This document shows, in pieces, positions 20,785 through 31,180 of a DNA stretch of 64,000 bases. The notes under the pieces were generated by a model that ran no database searches, had not been told where the DNA came from, and worked only from the letters and a program-made list of their open reading frames with translations. How positions within the stretch are numbered: the stretch's first letter is position 1; every line of letters starts with the position of its first letter. The DNA lies in assembly GCF_025370935.1 (NCBI RefSeq), contig NC_133472.1, positions 45,595,431-45,659,430 of the forward strand, given 5' to 3'. The position numbers and the translations under genes were made by a program. The stretch comes from Choristoneura fumiferana (lineage: Eukaryota > Arthropoda > Insecta > Lepidoptera > Tortricidae).

Positions 20785-20900
20785 TGATGACCGGATGGCC
20801 AAGTGGTTAGGGAACCTGACTATAAAGCTTGAGGTGGGTTCGATCCCCGGGCGGTGCAGATACTTTGTATGAATAATACGAATATTTGTTCTCGGGTCTC
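20785..20900 (+). mobile_element. SINE 1 head, truncated
   Basis: ACCGGATGGCCAAGTGGTTA (A-box) and GTGGGTTCGATCCCC (B-box), ending at CTCGGGTCTC where the next, inverted SINE begins. Confidence 0.85.
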
Positions 20901-21165
20901 ATAAATAAATAAATAAATATCACGGGACAATTCACACCAATTGCCCTAGTCCCAAAGTAAGCTTAGCAAAGCTTGTGTTATGGGTACTAAGCAACGGATA
21001 ATATAATTATATAGATAGATACATACTTAAATACATAGTAAACACCCAAGACCCGAGAACGAACATTCGTATTTTTCATACAAATATCTGCCCCGACACG
21101 GGAATCGAACCCGGGACCTCAAGCTTCGTAGTCAGGTTCTCTTACCACTAGGCCATCTGGTGGTC
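20901..21165 (-). mobile_element. SINE 1, full-length, inverted next to the preceding copy
   Basis: Runs from the (AAAT)n tail at 20901 to the head at GGCCATCTGGTGG. Almost identical by eye to 8535-8798. Confidence 0.9.
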
Positions 21166-21191
21166 TGGTCTGGTCCGGTCTTGTATTTATC

Positions 21192-21550
21192 TATACCGGG
21201 TGTGGCCTGTAATATGAGCAAATAATTAAAACATAGATCATACTCGTCAAACTGAACAACATTAGTTCAGCTACTTTAAAAACGAATTAGTTTTTTTTTA
21301 ATTTTTATTACCCTTTTAACTTTGTTCGAAGAAGCAATGTAAAGCAAAATGCTTGATGCTTGTAGCGTGACAGGTGACGTCAGCTGGGTTCTAGGATGGC
21401 GTACATTGATAGCAGTATTTAATTTGTGTGAAAAAGGGAAAATTCAAAGACTCCGTTATTTTTAAAAGTCGCTGAACTAATCTTGTTTAGTTTGATGAGG
21501 ACGACCTATGTTTTAATTTTTTGCTCGTATTACAGGCCACACCCGGTATA
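21192..21550. mobile_element. MITE I, copy 1
   Basis: Long terminal inverted repeats of about 75 bases: TATACCGGGTGTGGCCTGTA at the left and TACAGGCCACACCCGGTATA at the right, both running inward through ATTAAAACATAGATC. Other copies: 23998-24960 (interrupted) and 52287-52634. Confidence 0.9.
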
Positions 21551-21690
21551 AGTATGTTTATATGGTCCGTTGTCTATTGTATCCATAGCACAAGCTTTGT
21601 TTAGGTTGGGATTAGGTATCGACCTAGTCCCAAACCGATTGTGGTGTCAAAAGTGTCCTGTGATATTTATTTTAATTATTTATTTTTATA
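21551..21690 (+). mobile_element. SINE 1 tail, diverged
   Basis: CACAAGCTTTGTTTAGG, CGACCTAGTCCCAAACCG and GTGTCCTGTGATATTTATTT are the SINE 1 3' part. It directly abuts MITE I. Confidence 0.65.
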
Positions 21691-21715
21691 CTTTATACTA
21701 AGTTGCGTTATAAGT

Positions 21716-22033
21716 GGGCATTTTTACTTCAAATGACGAAACAAACTTTTTTTTTCAAAATGAGATAATTCTAGATTCCCTTTACTCAGAATCACGAGTA
21801 CAATAGACGAAGAAAAAAAGTGTCCCTAATTGTTTTGTCCCTTGTGACTTTTTTTGTCATACATATTCATACAGCTTATATGGGTCGTTACGCAATGGAC
21901 ACATAAAATCTTTAGAGAAAAATTGTTGTCATTTTTTTCCTTCGTCAAAATCCATAGTGCTCGTGATTCTCTGAGCAAGGAGAACATAATTCTGAAAAGA
22001 AAAAAAAAATGTTGTGTCATTTAAAAAATGTCC
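21716..22033. mobile_element. MITE J (GGRCATTTTT termini)
   Basis: Left GGGCATTTTTACTTCAAATG and right CATTTAAAAAATGTCC are inverted. Internal arms carry CTTTACTCAGAATCACGAG and its complement. Resembles 24961-25273 in its CTCAGAATCA core. Confidence 0.7.
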
Positions 22034-22244
22034 AAGTTCTTTTACTGTGCCGAGTCTAATAGCTTACAATAAATGCAACATGCCTATTAAATAATTTATT
22101 GAATGAAGCGTTACTTAGCGGAGGTCGTATCAATGATCTGAAACGATTACTTTGATCACACGCGGGTTAGCAAAGTAATTGCTTCAGTTCATGTATTAAA
22201 TGTCTTAGCGAGGCTTCATATCCCGCTATTCCCACTATATCACA

Positions 22245-22445
22245 TTAGAAATGCGAAATATAAGTCAACTTGTTTGTTACCTCATCACGTCTAAGCCGCT
22301 GAATGGATTTTGATGAAATTCGGTATACAGATAGTTAGCGTCCTGGGAAAGGACAAGGGATTGTTTTTATACCGGAAAATTGCAGTTCCCGCGGGATAGC
22401 GATAAACGAATTCTGCGCGGACCGAGTCCCAGCCAACCAGGCTAG
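22245..22445 (+). repeat. Lep1/Helitron-like repeat
   Basis: ACATTAGAAATGCGAAATAT through GATGAAATTCGGTATACAG and GTTCCCGCGGGATAGCG to GCCAACCAGGCTAGT. Confidence 0.75.
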
Positions 22446-22713
22446 TTATTTAGATAATTTAATACTGAACGTTTTCCTGTTACTTTTTGATTTTCTTCAA
22501 AAAACGGCGAGCCGCAATTGAGAAGCACTACAACCATTTTGTAACTAATAATTAAGTTACTAATTCTCATTCTGAGAAGAGGCCTGTATCCACCAGTGGG
22601 ATGTTCATGGGTCCCACTGAAAAACAGCGTTGCGGCTTGCCGCAATATTATTCTAAGCGGAGCCCAATTTACACTATTTCGATGTCGACTTTTGTTTATT
22701 TTTTTCCTTCTTT
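22446..22713. other. short unassigned spacer
   Basis: Contains GAGAAGAGGCCTGTATCC near 22573, a fragment of a LINE or SINE 3' region. Nothing else recognised. Confidence 0.35.
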
Positions 22714-23335
22714 TTAAGGGTTCCGTAGTCAACTAGGAACCCTTATAGTTTCGTCATGTCTGTCCGTCTGTCTGTCCACGGGTAAGCTCAGAGACCGTTA
22801 GTACTAGAATGTTGTAATTTGACATGAATATACACATCAGTCACGCCGACAAAGTGGTACAAGAAAAAATTTTTTTAGGGTACCTCCCATAGACGTAAAG
22901 TTGTGGTGATTTTTTTTCTCGACCAATTCTAATTTTGTGGGGTATCGTTAGATAGGTCTTTCAAGCTAAATCAATTTTTCTATTCAGTGATCTGTTTCCG
23001 AAATATTCAACTTTAAAGTGCAAATTTTCATTGAAATCGAGCGTCCCTCCCCCGCTCTAAAATCTAAACTGTTGGGTGGAAAAATTTGAAAAAATTCAGA
23101 ATGGTAGTAAATATATCAAATTTACAAGGAAAATTATAGCGGCTATGATTGCTTGAGAATTATTAGTAGTTTAAGAGTAAATAGTAGCCTAAGGTATAAA
23201 ATATAACTAAACTTGGAAGATTCCGTATAAAATACGAAATCCTTAGAAAAATATAACTTATTTTTTTCGTAATGGCTACAGAAGCCTATTTTGGGCGTGT
23301 CCGATACGCTCTTGGTCGGTTTTTTTTGTTTATCG
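22714..23335 (+). repeat. GGGTTCCG repeat, copy 2
   Basis: TTTTTAAGGGTTCCGTAGTC at the start; GTGTCCGATACGCTCTTGG and TCGGTTTTTTTTG at the end. The interior is a different subtype from copies 1 and 3 and closer to 44900-45502. Confidence 0.8.
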
Positions 23336-23997
23336 AATATGTTTGTTTATCTCTCTCTATTTCTCTCTATAGGCTTAAACGACGATAATGATGATATACT
23401 ATTATCTAGAAGAGGTTGATCGCACGTCTAGATGTAGATTAGTTTCATCCGGTAGAAAGATGCGTGACTGCCGCTCTATTACAACCTCTATGACAGTTAT
23501 TACTCTCTAGACGCGGGTTCACCCCGCGTTGAACGCGTGAATACGAAAGAGGCCCGAATTTATTTTGCGTAATGGCCATACGGGGAAAGAAATCAGGGTC
23601 GCATCCTTTTATTTATCTTCGCACGAGTGTTTATTTCTGTTGGCTTAGGTCACAAATAGGTGGTTGAGTTCACGCTCACCGGTCTGATTGACTTGATATG
23701 TGTGTACATGATGTAAGTGGGGGACCGGGAGTAAAGTCAACAACTGAACAGTACAGCTCACTTTGGTCTATATGCGTATGTTGAGCACCAGCATTATATT
23801 ATTTTCCATCTGTGTTGAAGTAATCTGTCAAATAATGACACTTAATGATGACACTGCCACTGTCAGAACGAAGATAAGAATTCTTCACAACTTAAGCGTG
23901 GATTACACTAGGCACGAAGTTCAATTTGACATAATACTATAACGCTTATACAGTGTCAGTAAATGTCATCCTTGAGTGTTATCCTGGCGTTTAACGT
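23336..23997. other. unassigned stretch
   Basis: No coding or repeat identity established; moderately GC-rich around 23510-23640. Confidence 0.35.
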
Positions 23998-24035
23998 ATA
24001 CGGTGTGGCCTGTAACACGAGCAAATAATTAAAAC

Positions 24036-24155
24036 AAACTCAAACTCAAACTCCCAACATTTATTGACAAGAAAAACACACTACATCACAACAAAAACAC
24101 AGTAAAAACATAAATAGGAGAAGAGAGGAAAATAAGAGATATAACACAAAACATA
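24036..24155 (-). mobile_element. small retroposon inserted in MITE I
   Basis: Begins with (AACTCA)n, i.e. a (TGAGTT)n tail on the minus strand, then ACATTTATTGACAAG. It separates ATTAAAACA from CATAGATCATACTCG of the host, with a short repeated A-rich target. Confidence 0.6.
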
Positions 24156-24423
24156 AACATAGATCATACTCGTCAAACTGAACAACATTAGTTCGGCGAC
24201 TTTAAAAAACAATTCTTTTTTTAATTTTTATTTACCCTTTGTTCGAAGAAGCAATGTAAAGCAAAATGCTTGATGTTTGTAGCGTGACAGGCGACGTCAG
24301 CTGGGTTAGGATGGCGTACATTGATAGCAGTATTTAATTTGTATGAAAAAGGGAAAATTCAAGGACTCCATTATTTTTAAAAGTCGCTGAACTAATGTTG
24401 TTCAGTTTGACGAGGACGATCTA

Positions 24424-24945
24424 AAGTCAAAGTCAAAATATCTTTATTCAATTTAGGCTATAGGTAACATGCACTTATGAATGTCAAAAAAAATCTACCA
24501 CCGGTTCGGAAAAACCTCTGTTGAGAAGAATCCGGCAAGAAACTCAACGAGGTATATTTTTTTTAAACAGATTTACAATATTATTAAATGATATTATATC
24601 ACAAGTATTTAACACAAGTTTATTTTTAACACAGTAGGTTCGCTATTTGAAGGGATCGCTAATGCGGATCGGAATTATTTCCAAATATCCCTGTCCATGA
24701 TATAATCATTAACTTTATAATACGCCTTAGATATTAATGTCTTCTTGACAATAGATCTGAATTTTGTATCCGTTTCGTTTGTAATATTTTTTGGAATTTT
24801 ATTATAAAAACGTATGCAATTTCCCAGAAACGACTTTTTGGTTTTAGCCAGTCTGTAAGATGGAACTTTAAGCTTCCCTGTGTTTCTAGTAGCCTTTGAC
24901 TTATCGACGTTAGTGGGAAAATCACATTATGTTCTTCCTTGATCA
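24424..24945 (-). mobile_element. LINE B, 5'-truncated, inserted in MITE I
   Basis: The minus strand ends AATAAAGATATTTTGAC then (TTTGAC)n. The 3' UTR carries CGGTGGTAGATTTTTTTTGA and TTGAGTTTCTTGCCGGATT. Longest of the copies in this window; others at 31545, 49495, 54770, 56500 and 63389. Splits the host between GACGATCT and ATGTTTTAATTT. Confidence 0.88.
24675..24920 (-). pseudogene. LINE B ORF C-terminus
   Basis: The minus frame reads KATRNTGKLKVPSYRLAKTK, KSFLGNCIRFYNKIPKNI, then FRSIVKKTLISKAYYKVNDY and IMDRDIWK before TAA at 24675-24677. The vpsYRLaKTkkSFlgn..rfYNkiP pattern is the usual C-terminus of Jockey/CR1-like LINE reverse transcriptase proteins. The frame is open from about 24920; the reverse transcriptase domain is missing through 5' truncation. 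Confidence 0.82.
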
Positions 24946-24960
24946 TCTATGTTTTAATTT

Positions 24961-25273
24961 GGGCGTTTTAAAAAAAACACGCACACAGTACACAACCTTT
25001 CCTTTTTAAAATATTGTTTTTCCAACTCAGAATCAAGAGCAATCGATTCCGATCGTTTAGAAAATGTCCCCATTTTTTCATACAAAATTTTATGAGTCCG
25101 TTTTGTCACGCCCATACTGAGTGTATGAAAAAAAACGTCGCAAAACTAGTATATTTTTGGGCCCATTTTTTTAAACTATCGGAATCGATTGTTCTTGATT
25201 CTGAGTAGGAATACCAAAATATTTTTTATGCAAAAAAAAAAAAAAATGAGTACACTTTTTTTTTGAAAACGCC
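24961..25273. mobile_element. MITE K (GGGCGTTTT termini)
   Basis: GGGCGTTTTAAAAAAAA at the left, TTTTTTTTGAAAACGCCC at the right, flanked by AATTT / AATTA. Inside is a second palindrome: AATCAAGAGCAATCGATTCC with GGAATCGATTGTTCTTGATT. Confidence 0.8.
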
Positions 25274-25370
25274 CAATTACATTGGTGTGGCGGAACTAGG
25301 CTAAACTATGACGTCATCAACGAAAATGTTTAATTTAAAAAAAAGTAATGATTATTATGACAAAACCTTT

Positions 25371-25500
25371 GATAACAGCCTTCTGGGCACCTTACCACCT
25401 GGCAGTGATTTTGGGCAACTTTTTTATTTATAATTTTAGTTTGTATGTAGTTTTAGTTACCTTTATTTTGTTTTATATTACACAGGCATTGTGAAGTTTT
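25371..25500 (+). pseudogene. LINE C C-terminus and 3' UTR
   Basis: Frame reads SLLGTLPPGSDFGQLFYL and stop (TAA about 25430). Same protein end as the minus copy at 44185-44395, which preserves the preceding QRGNAA. The 3' UTR TAGTTTGTATGTAGTTTTAG is shared. Confidence 0.8.
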
Positions 25501-25775
25501 AATTTATAAAATAAATAGAATTATATCTATGTTTTTGTATACTAAAAATAATAAAAAAGCAAATATCATCGCAGGACTAAACTGAGCTTTAAACTCGGCA
25601 CAGGAGCCGTTATGCACAAAGGAGTCAAAGCAATTTTTCACCAGTCTCATTGTTAGCGAGAGCATAGTTCTCTTAGAGGCTGACAAGCTATTTTTTACGA
25701 AGCCCCGAACCCTCGGGACTAGAGGTGTACTCGCGAGTGAGTGATTCAAAATGACTATATCATTCGGTTAGCTCA

Positions 25776-26893
25776 CTAAACCCGGATTTTTAATCCCATG
25801 GAAAAAATGTAAACAAAGGTGTTGCCGTTATCAAAAAACATTTGCGGAATTCAAGATATTTTATTATTTCCACATTTGCCAGAAATCGACTACCCATTAA
25901 AAAACTGTATTTCTTAATCAAGATAAAATGTTTTAATTTAATGATGAAAATCTTTACTTTGGCATTTAATACGCTTTGATATATTAATTTACAAAGAGAG
26001 TACTGTTTTCGTATGCATAATTTATTTATTATCCTGGTATTACACCCGGGTTTTTAAGATGTGGGCCGCTTGACGCGAGACGTCACTCAATGCACTAACA
26101 TTCGAGACTGAATTCGTAATCGTTTTCCAGTGACTCTTGTTCTGTTATTTTTTTTACTGTCGACATTGTTGTTATATTTTTATTGTAGTTAAGTTGTTCA
26201 TTGTTATGTTTTCCGTTCATTTTTGTATGAAAGGATGGACTCCGGTCCGAGTGAGCTAACTTTGGGGGCGGCAGACGTGAACTTGCCTTCGAAATCCAAA
26301 AGCTTAATGGTTACTTGACCTGAAATGTATATTTCAGAACTAAATTATTGTTATTATTATTTTAAAATTTATGACGGTGGAAGCATTCTACACTTCCACT
26401 GAACGTAGATATAGTTTAGATATAGTTAGTGTTTAGTATTGTAACTAAGGGACCCCATACATCCTGTATTTCTTTTATTATTATTTTTTGTATTTTTTTT
26501 CTTTAATTGTATAATATAGTTTTTAAGTATTTTATTTGTAATTATATTTTTATGAAAAGCTTTCTGCCAAGTTTCTTGCGGCGCATTCTTCTTGCAATGA
26601 TGGTCTTTCCGAAAGCGCTGGTAGTTTAAAAAAATGACGTGTAAAAGTGCCCATTGCGGCATATTTACTGAATAAATCATTTGAATTTTTTTTTTTGAGT
26701 ACTTCTCGGTCAAAATAAGACTTGTCTCCCGTAAAAACGGCTCTTTTATCGAAAATAGAAAAAAAACATGGCAACAACAGAACTTTATATAATATTTCTA
26801 GCGGGCCCATACCTTGAAATCCCCTGAAATGTCACTTTGACAATGACGAAACTTTGTTTACATTTTTTCCGTGGGATTAAAAATCCGGGTTTA
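25776..26893. mobile_element. TIR element F, carrying a LINE insertion
   Basis: Left end TAAACCCGGATTTTTAATCC and right end GGATTAAAAATCCGGGTTTA are inverted copies of at least 42 bases, including ATGTAAACAAAG. The separate end at 14390-14509 confirms the family. No transposase seen. About 440 bases of the length is LINE A. Confidence 0.8.
26250..26693 (+). mobile_element. LINE A 3' end, copy 2
   Basis: Same as 3917-4361 but keeps an extra CTTGCCTTCGAAAT (about 26283-26296). Ends AATCATTTGAA with a poly-T run instead of GAATTT repeats. Confidence 0.85.
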
Positions 26894-27324
26894 ATCACTT
26901 CTCGGATCCAAATGTGTCAGTCAACTTTTAGCTTACTCGCTATGGCAAGGCAAACTCGATTGAGAGCGATGAGTTGAGTGAATGATAAAAAGAAAGAAAC
27001 GGTTGCGAACAGGCGCGAGCGAGCCGCAAAACAGTAGAACACACAAAGTACATACAATCTTTCCTTCCTTGTCTTACAGCTAAAATGTTTAGCGAGCGAA
27101 TAGGTACAGACAGCAACTTATGTGTGAATCAGACAGCAACGCTGCACTTTATGCGAACGGCATGAAAACTTTTTCAATTCACTAATACGGTCAGTCAGTA
27201 AGACTCGCTAGTGTATAAAGTGAATTATATGAATCAGGTGAACCACGGGAGACATGAGGCAGGATTTATCCTATCAGATTCCGTTAGTTAAGGCTACCAT
27301 ATCGCACAACCTATTAGTAAAACA
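26894..27324. other. unassigned stretch
   Basis: No gene or repeat identified. Confidence 0.35.
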
Positions 27325-27565
27325 CTAATAAATAAATATCATGGGACACTTGACACCAATTGACCTAGTCCCAAACTAAGCAAAGCTTGTGCTATGGACT
27401 CTGGTCAACGGATAAACATACTGTCTTATATAGATAAATACATATTAAACATCCAAGACCCGAGAACAAACATTCGTATTATTCATACAAATGTCTGCAC
27501 CGGCCGGAAACCGAACCCAGGTCCTCAAGCTGCGTAGTCAAGTTCTTTAACCACTATAAGAATAC
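27325..27565 (-). mobile_element. SINE 1, older subfamily
   Basis: Tail (AAATAAAT), then ATGGGACACTTGACACC, the same variant as 36558-36812. The B-box is diverged (GAAACCGAACCCAGG on the plus strand) and the head is truncated. Confidence 0.8.
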
Positions 27566-28117
27566 GTCACGCTACACTAGCGCCTCTAGTGGCGAATTCA
27601 TACGCGATAGCCCTCATTGTTAAAAATGAAATAAAAAAAAAACAGTGTTAGTGAGATTTTTTTATGATGCATACAAAAAGTATTCAATCATTTACCTTCT
27701 AATATTGCATGCTCACTTCGCAATTAAAAGTGTAGGAGTTTTTATTTAATTGAGTTCAGTCAATTGTCATACATATCGAGCTAAACTCAATTTAAGACGT
27801 GAGTCCGGGTTTATTTTAGTTTCATGTTTAAAGATTCTTTTCAATAGAGTGGCACCATCCGCGCACCCCTACTGGGGACGGTGGGAGTTAATCTCTTTGT
27901 GTACACCCAAAAAGCTTCGCTTATTATCCTGCGATTATACTAATCCTAGTGGACGTTTCGGCCGTTGCGAACGGACATGGGAGGCTGGGAGGATGTCAGG
28001 TGAAGTAATTGAAAGGGAAACGTATGAATGAAGGTTTGCGAGTGTCTGTCTGTCTGTTGTTGATGCTGAAGCGGCTGATAGGAGTTGAGTGAGATTAGGA
28101 ATAGTTGGATCGCGACC
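27566..28117. other. unassigned stretch with a palindromic-repeat arm
   Basis: 27776-27808 matches one arm of 18336-18470 (GAGCTAAACTCAATTTAAG, ACGTGAGT). The rest is unrecognised. Confidence 0.4.
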
Positions 28118-28545
28118 TAACCAACAAAAAGGCTGAACCGATTTTGATAAAACATGTCTAAGACCGATGGTCACGAATCGTTACCGAATGGGTTTTCCGA
28201 GGGATGGCCAAAGGAGCAGAGGCAGACCCAAGAGGAGATGGCGAGACGACCTGAGCGCTTTTCAGCACGACTGGCAGGTGCATGCTCATGATAGGGAGGA
28301 GTAGCGGATGAAAGGGGAGGCCTTTGCCCAGCAGTGGGACATTAATACAGGCTACATATAAAATGTCTAAGAACCATCACTAGATAACCAGATTTCAAAT
28401 AAAAAAACTGCATTCAAATCGGTCCACCCGTTTAAGAGCTACGGTACCACAGACATACACACAGACAGACAAACAGACAGACAGACACACATAGCAGTCA
28501 AACTTATAACACCCCTCTTTTTGCGTCGGGGGTTAAAAACAAGAA
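28118..28545 (-). repeat. CCCCCGACGC repeat split by a LINE
   Basis: CCAACAAAAAGGCTGAACCG on the left and CCCTCTTTTTGCGTCGGGG on the right belong to one inverted copy. The 9 bases ATGTCTAAG are repeated on both sides of the inserted segment 28163-28363. Confidence 0.8.
28163..28363 (+). pseudogene. LINE ORF C-terminus (RGRPKRRWRDDL type) with target duplication
   Basis: Frame from about 28208 reads SRGRPKRRWRDDLSAFQHDW, QVHAHDREE, a TAG where Trp is expected, RMKGEAFAQQWDINTGYI. The GRPkrRWrDDL and EAFAQQW motifs identify the C-terminus of a non-LTR retrotransposon protein. Flanked by ATGTCTAAG on both sides, so this is a complete 5'-truncated insertion. Confidence 0.88.
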
Positions 28546-28552
28546 GCCCATA

Positions 28553-28772
28553 AAGCAGCGTTTCCACCAATAATGTGCGAGGATGTGTTGCTAGGGATGT
28601 GTTTTTCATTAACCAATAGAAACGCTTCATTTACACATCCTCGCACAGCACATCTCTGGTGGAAACAGCTGAGCGGAGCGAGGGAGGTGATTGAAGCGTT
28701 TCTATTGGTTAGTGAAAAACATATTCCTCGCAACACATCCTCGCACATTATTGGTGGAAACGCTGCTAAAAG
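28553..28772. mobile_element. MITE G, full-length
   Basis: Arms of about 75 bases: GCAGCGTTTCCACCAATAAT at the left, ATTATTGGTGGAAACGCTGC at the right, both with GCGAGGATGTGTT and CCAATAGAAACGCTTCA. TAAA flanks both sides. Centre has CTGAGCGGAGCGAGG. Other copies: 48901-49095, a half at 14555 and a degenerate one at 62145. Confidence 0.9.
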
Positions 28773-28995
28773 AGGGGTGTTATAAGTTTGACCGCTATGT
28801 GTGTCTGTGTCTGTATGTCTGTCTATGGCACCGTAGCTTTTAAACGGGTGGACTGATTTGAATGCGGTTTTTTATTTGAACATAAGTTTTTTTAGCGATG
28901 GTTCTTACACATGTTTCATAAAAATCGGTTCAGCCGTTTTTGAGATATTGAACTTGGTCGTGACAAAGTCGGGGGTTTTCCAACTTTTGGTTGGT
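28773..28995 (+). repeat. CCCCCGACGC repeat, head-truncated copy
   Basis: Begins at AGAGGGGTGTTATAAGTTTG directly after the MITE and ends AAGTCGGGGGTTTTCC. With 28118-28545 it forms an inverted pair around MITE G. Confidence 0.85.
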
Positions 28996-29894
28996 TAGGT
29001 TATGGCATAATCTCGTATCGCATTGCATAGTATCGTTTGGCATAATTAATCATAATCACATAATCTTATTTAGACTAAGACCTTGTGTGGTGTGAGTAAG
29101 GGTGTAAGTTCTGAGTGGGGTCGCAGTTCTAACCTAATCTAGTTGGCTGGTGGCTCCTATCGCTGTGATGTCACAGTTCTAACCTTCATATGCCAAGTAC
29201 ATTTTATGCGAAGGCTTAAACAAAATGCTCGTTACAACCTGTTCAATACATTATAATCCCGCACAGTTTACCCTCGTCCTGTTTGACGAGAAAAACTTAT
29301 TGTTTCATCGTCCCGTTTTTCATACCGAGTACTTTGTCATAGTTTGTCATTTCTTTGCGGCTCTGAAATGTTTTATCTCGTTATTTTCGCCTCGATCTGC
29401 TTTTGACAGCCCTGATTGTGCCGGCGGGCAATGCACGCGGCGGCGTCCTTATCTCATGCGGATTAAGGTTCAAATTTGGTGGGTCGGCGTTAATTGATTC
29501 CAGCGGGGAGAAACTTTAGGGTTGTCATTTATCATTTGATACTTTTGTAGAGTATGGAAATGGGACTCGATTTCTGTTATTGGTAGCGGGTCGGACAAAC
29601 TAGAGTCTAACAAGGCGAGATGTCGAAATAGACAGATAAAGTTGGACATTCTATAACAGGAATAAACGAGGCTGTTCAGTCCCCTGTGAAATCGCTAGCT
29701 TTTCTGTAATAAATAAAATATCTGTCAAGCTTCAGGGGAGAAAAGTTTTTGGTGTGCACTCCAGACATGAAGCTTAAATGGCTTTGAAATAACAGCGCAG
29801 TCACGAGATTCAGGTCACGAAATATCACCCGGTATAAATAAATACCGCCCTAACATTCCCGACCTAATCCCGGCCTGTTTTTGCGACCAATACA
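28996..29894. other. unassigned stretch
   Basis: A 90-codon frame at 29225-29497 has no recognisable domain. 29400-29510 is more GC-rich and single-copy in this window. Nothing called. Confidence 0.35.
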
Positions 29895-29970
29895 ATTGCA
29901 ACCACAATGCACGAGCCGAGCGAGCGTAGCGAGCGTGCCCCGGCAGTGGCCGACGAAGCGCCAGAACCAA
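29895..29970 (+). repeat. GAGCGAGCG-type GC-rich repeat block, copy 3
   Basis: GCACGAGCCGAGCGAGCG then CGACGAAGCGCCAGAACC, matching 8150-8225. Confidence 0.6.
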
Positions 29971-30457
29971 ATTAATTTATTTCCTACTACATTTATATCG
30001 TTACAATTTATTGCACTTATCACAAATATAGCTTAAAACTCAATTATTAACTAACTTAATACCTAGGTAGCATTATTTTATAAGGCAAACACGTCGTCAA
30101 GAGACGTCACTGGCATGGACCCCTAAACGCAGGCCGCATTACCTTTTTGTATAGCTATTTTACATATTCTTTGTACGAGATAACCGCCAGCTCTAGAGTC
30201 CATTTATTAATCTTCGGTGTACACAAAAAACAGGGCCGGTTTTGACATGCCGGTAATTATCTCGTCGGTATTTATCAGGTCTAGATCGATCATCGCGCTG
30301 ATGGCTTATTTAGTGGCATGGGTTGCAATGTGCGTATACGTGTATACCAAAACAGGGTCGGTATATCCATGTCAGTATTCTCCAGGCCGGTAACGTAGGC
30401 GGGTCCGAAACATATTAAAAAAAACTCTTTTGGTACCTACTTCTACCCCTAAATTAT
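29971..30457. other. unassigned stretch
   Basis: No gene or repeat identified. Confidence 0.35.
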
Positions 30458-30660
30458 AAAGGCTTTACCCACTATACCGTATTATGCCATGAGCGTAATA
30501 AGAACGTGTCTGGAACGGAATGTCATACGTCGACGGTCGGTTAGCAAACGTGCTAGTGGGCATAGTCTCACAGTTTTCAATAAAAATAATATATTTTTGT
30601 CTGTCTGACACGTTGTTTTTACGGTAATGGTATGATACGTTGTAATGAGTAGAGTCCTGA
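30458..30660. mobile_element. MITE L, copy 1
   Basis: AAAGGCTTTACCCACTATAC at the left; ATGATACGTTGTAATGAGTA then GAGTCCT at the right are imperfect inverted arms of about 50 bases. A left arm alone is at 49355-49430. Confidence 0.6.
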
Positions 30661-30721
30661 ATGATAAAATCTTCGTGGTCAAGGTGTCAACAGCCACAAA
30701 CCAAATAGTTTATATATATTT

Positions 30722-31180
30722 TTTTATTTTTTTTTATGTAAAACTAAAAATCAATCAAATAAATCAATAAAACGAAAAAAATATTATTATTACGGCAATG
30801 CGTGAAAAAAAGGTACTTAGTAAGTGAACATTGTTTCCACTGTTGCTATTTCATTTACATAGGTACTATTTTTTTAATAATTTTTAATTTGTTTAAAATT
30901 AAAAATTTATGAAATAAATAAAAATAAATCAATTAAACTAAATATTTATAATTATATTAGCAATGCATAAAAAATAAAAGGAACGTAGTAAGTGAACATT
31001 GTTTCCACTGTTGCTATTTAATTTCCTCTCAATCGAAGTGAAAGGCAGAGTGTAAAACTCGAGCATTAATCCCATTTTCCCCTCGACGCGACTATCCACC
31101 CTCGCCGTACCAGCTCGAATTGCTATATGAACGCCTCGGGTAAAATGGCTCGTTTTGTACTGTCATTGTACAATCTTCTA
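30722..31180 (+). repeat. unclassified repeat M, two adjacent copies
   Basis: 30722-30860 and 30880-31180 share AAATCAAT..., AATGC(A/G)T(A/G)AAAAA, AGTAAGTGAACATTG and TTTCCACTGTTGCTATTT. The second continues through CCATTTTCCCCTCGACGCG, CTATCCACCCTCGCCGTACC and AAAATGGCTCGTTTT, as does 35185-35465. Not assigned to a known class. Confidence 0.65.

Larger units (their letters stand above)
23998..24960. mobile_element. MITE I, copy 2, interrupted twice and missing its right tip
   Basis: Left end GGTGTGGCCTGTAACACGAG at 24003. Host sequence resumes after each insert and follows copy 21192-21550 (AAAACATAGATCATACTCG, GTTCAGTTTGACGAGGACGA, ATGTTTTAATTT). The right tip is replaced by another MITE at 24961. 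Confidence 0.8.

Noticed and set aside
26235..26300. Coding end of LINE A (frame SELTLGAADVNLPSKS)
   Set aside because: Short, and the 3917 copy lacks part of it out of frame; not enough to call an ORF end.
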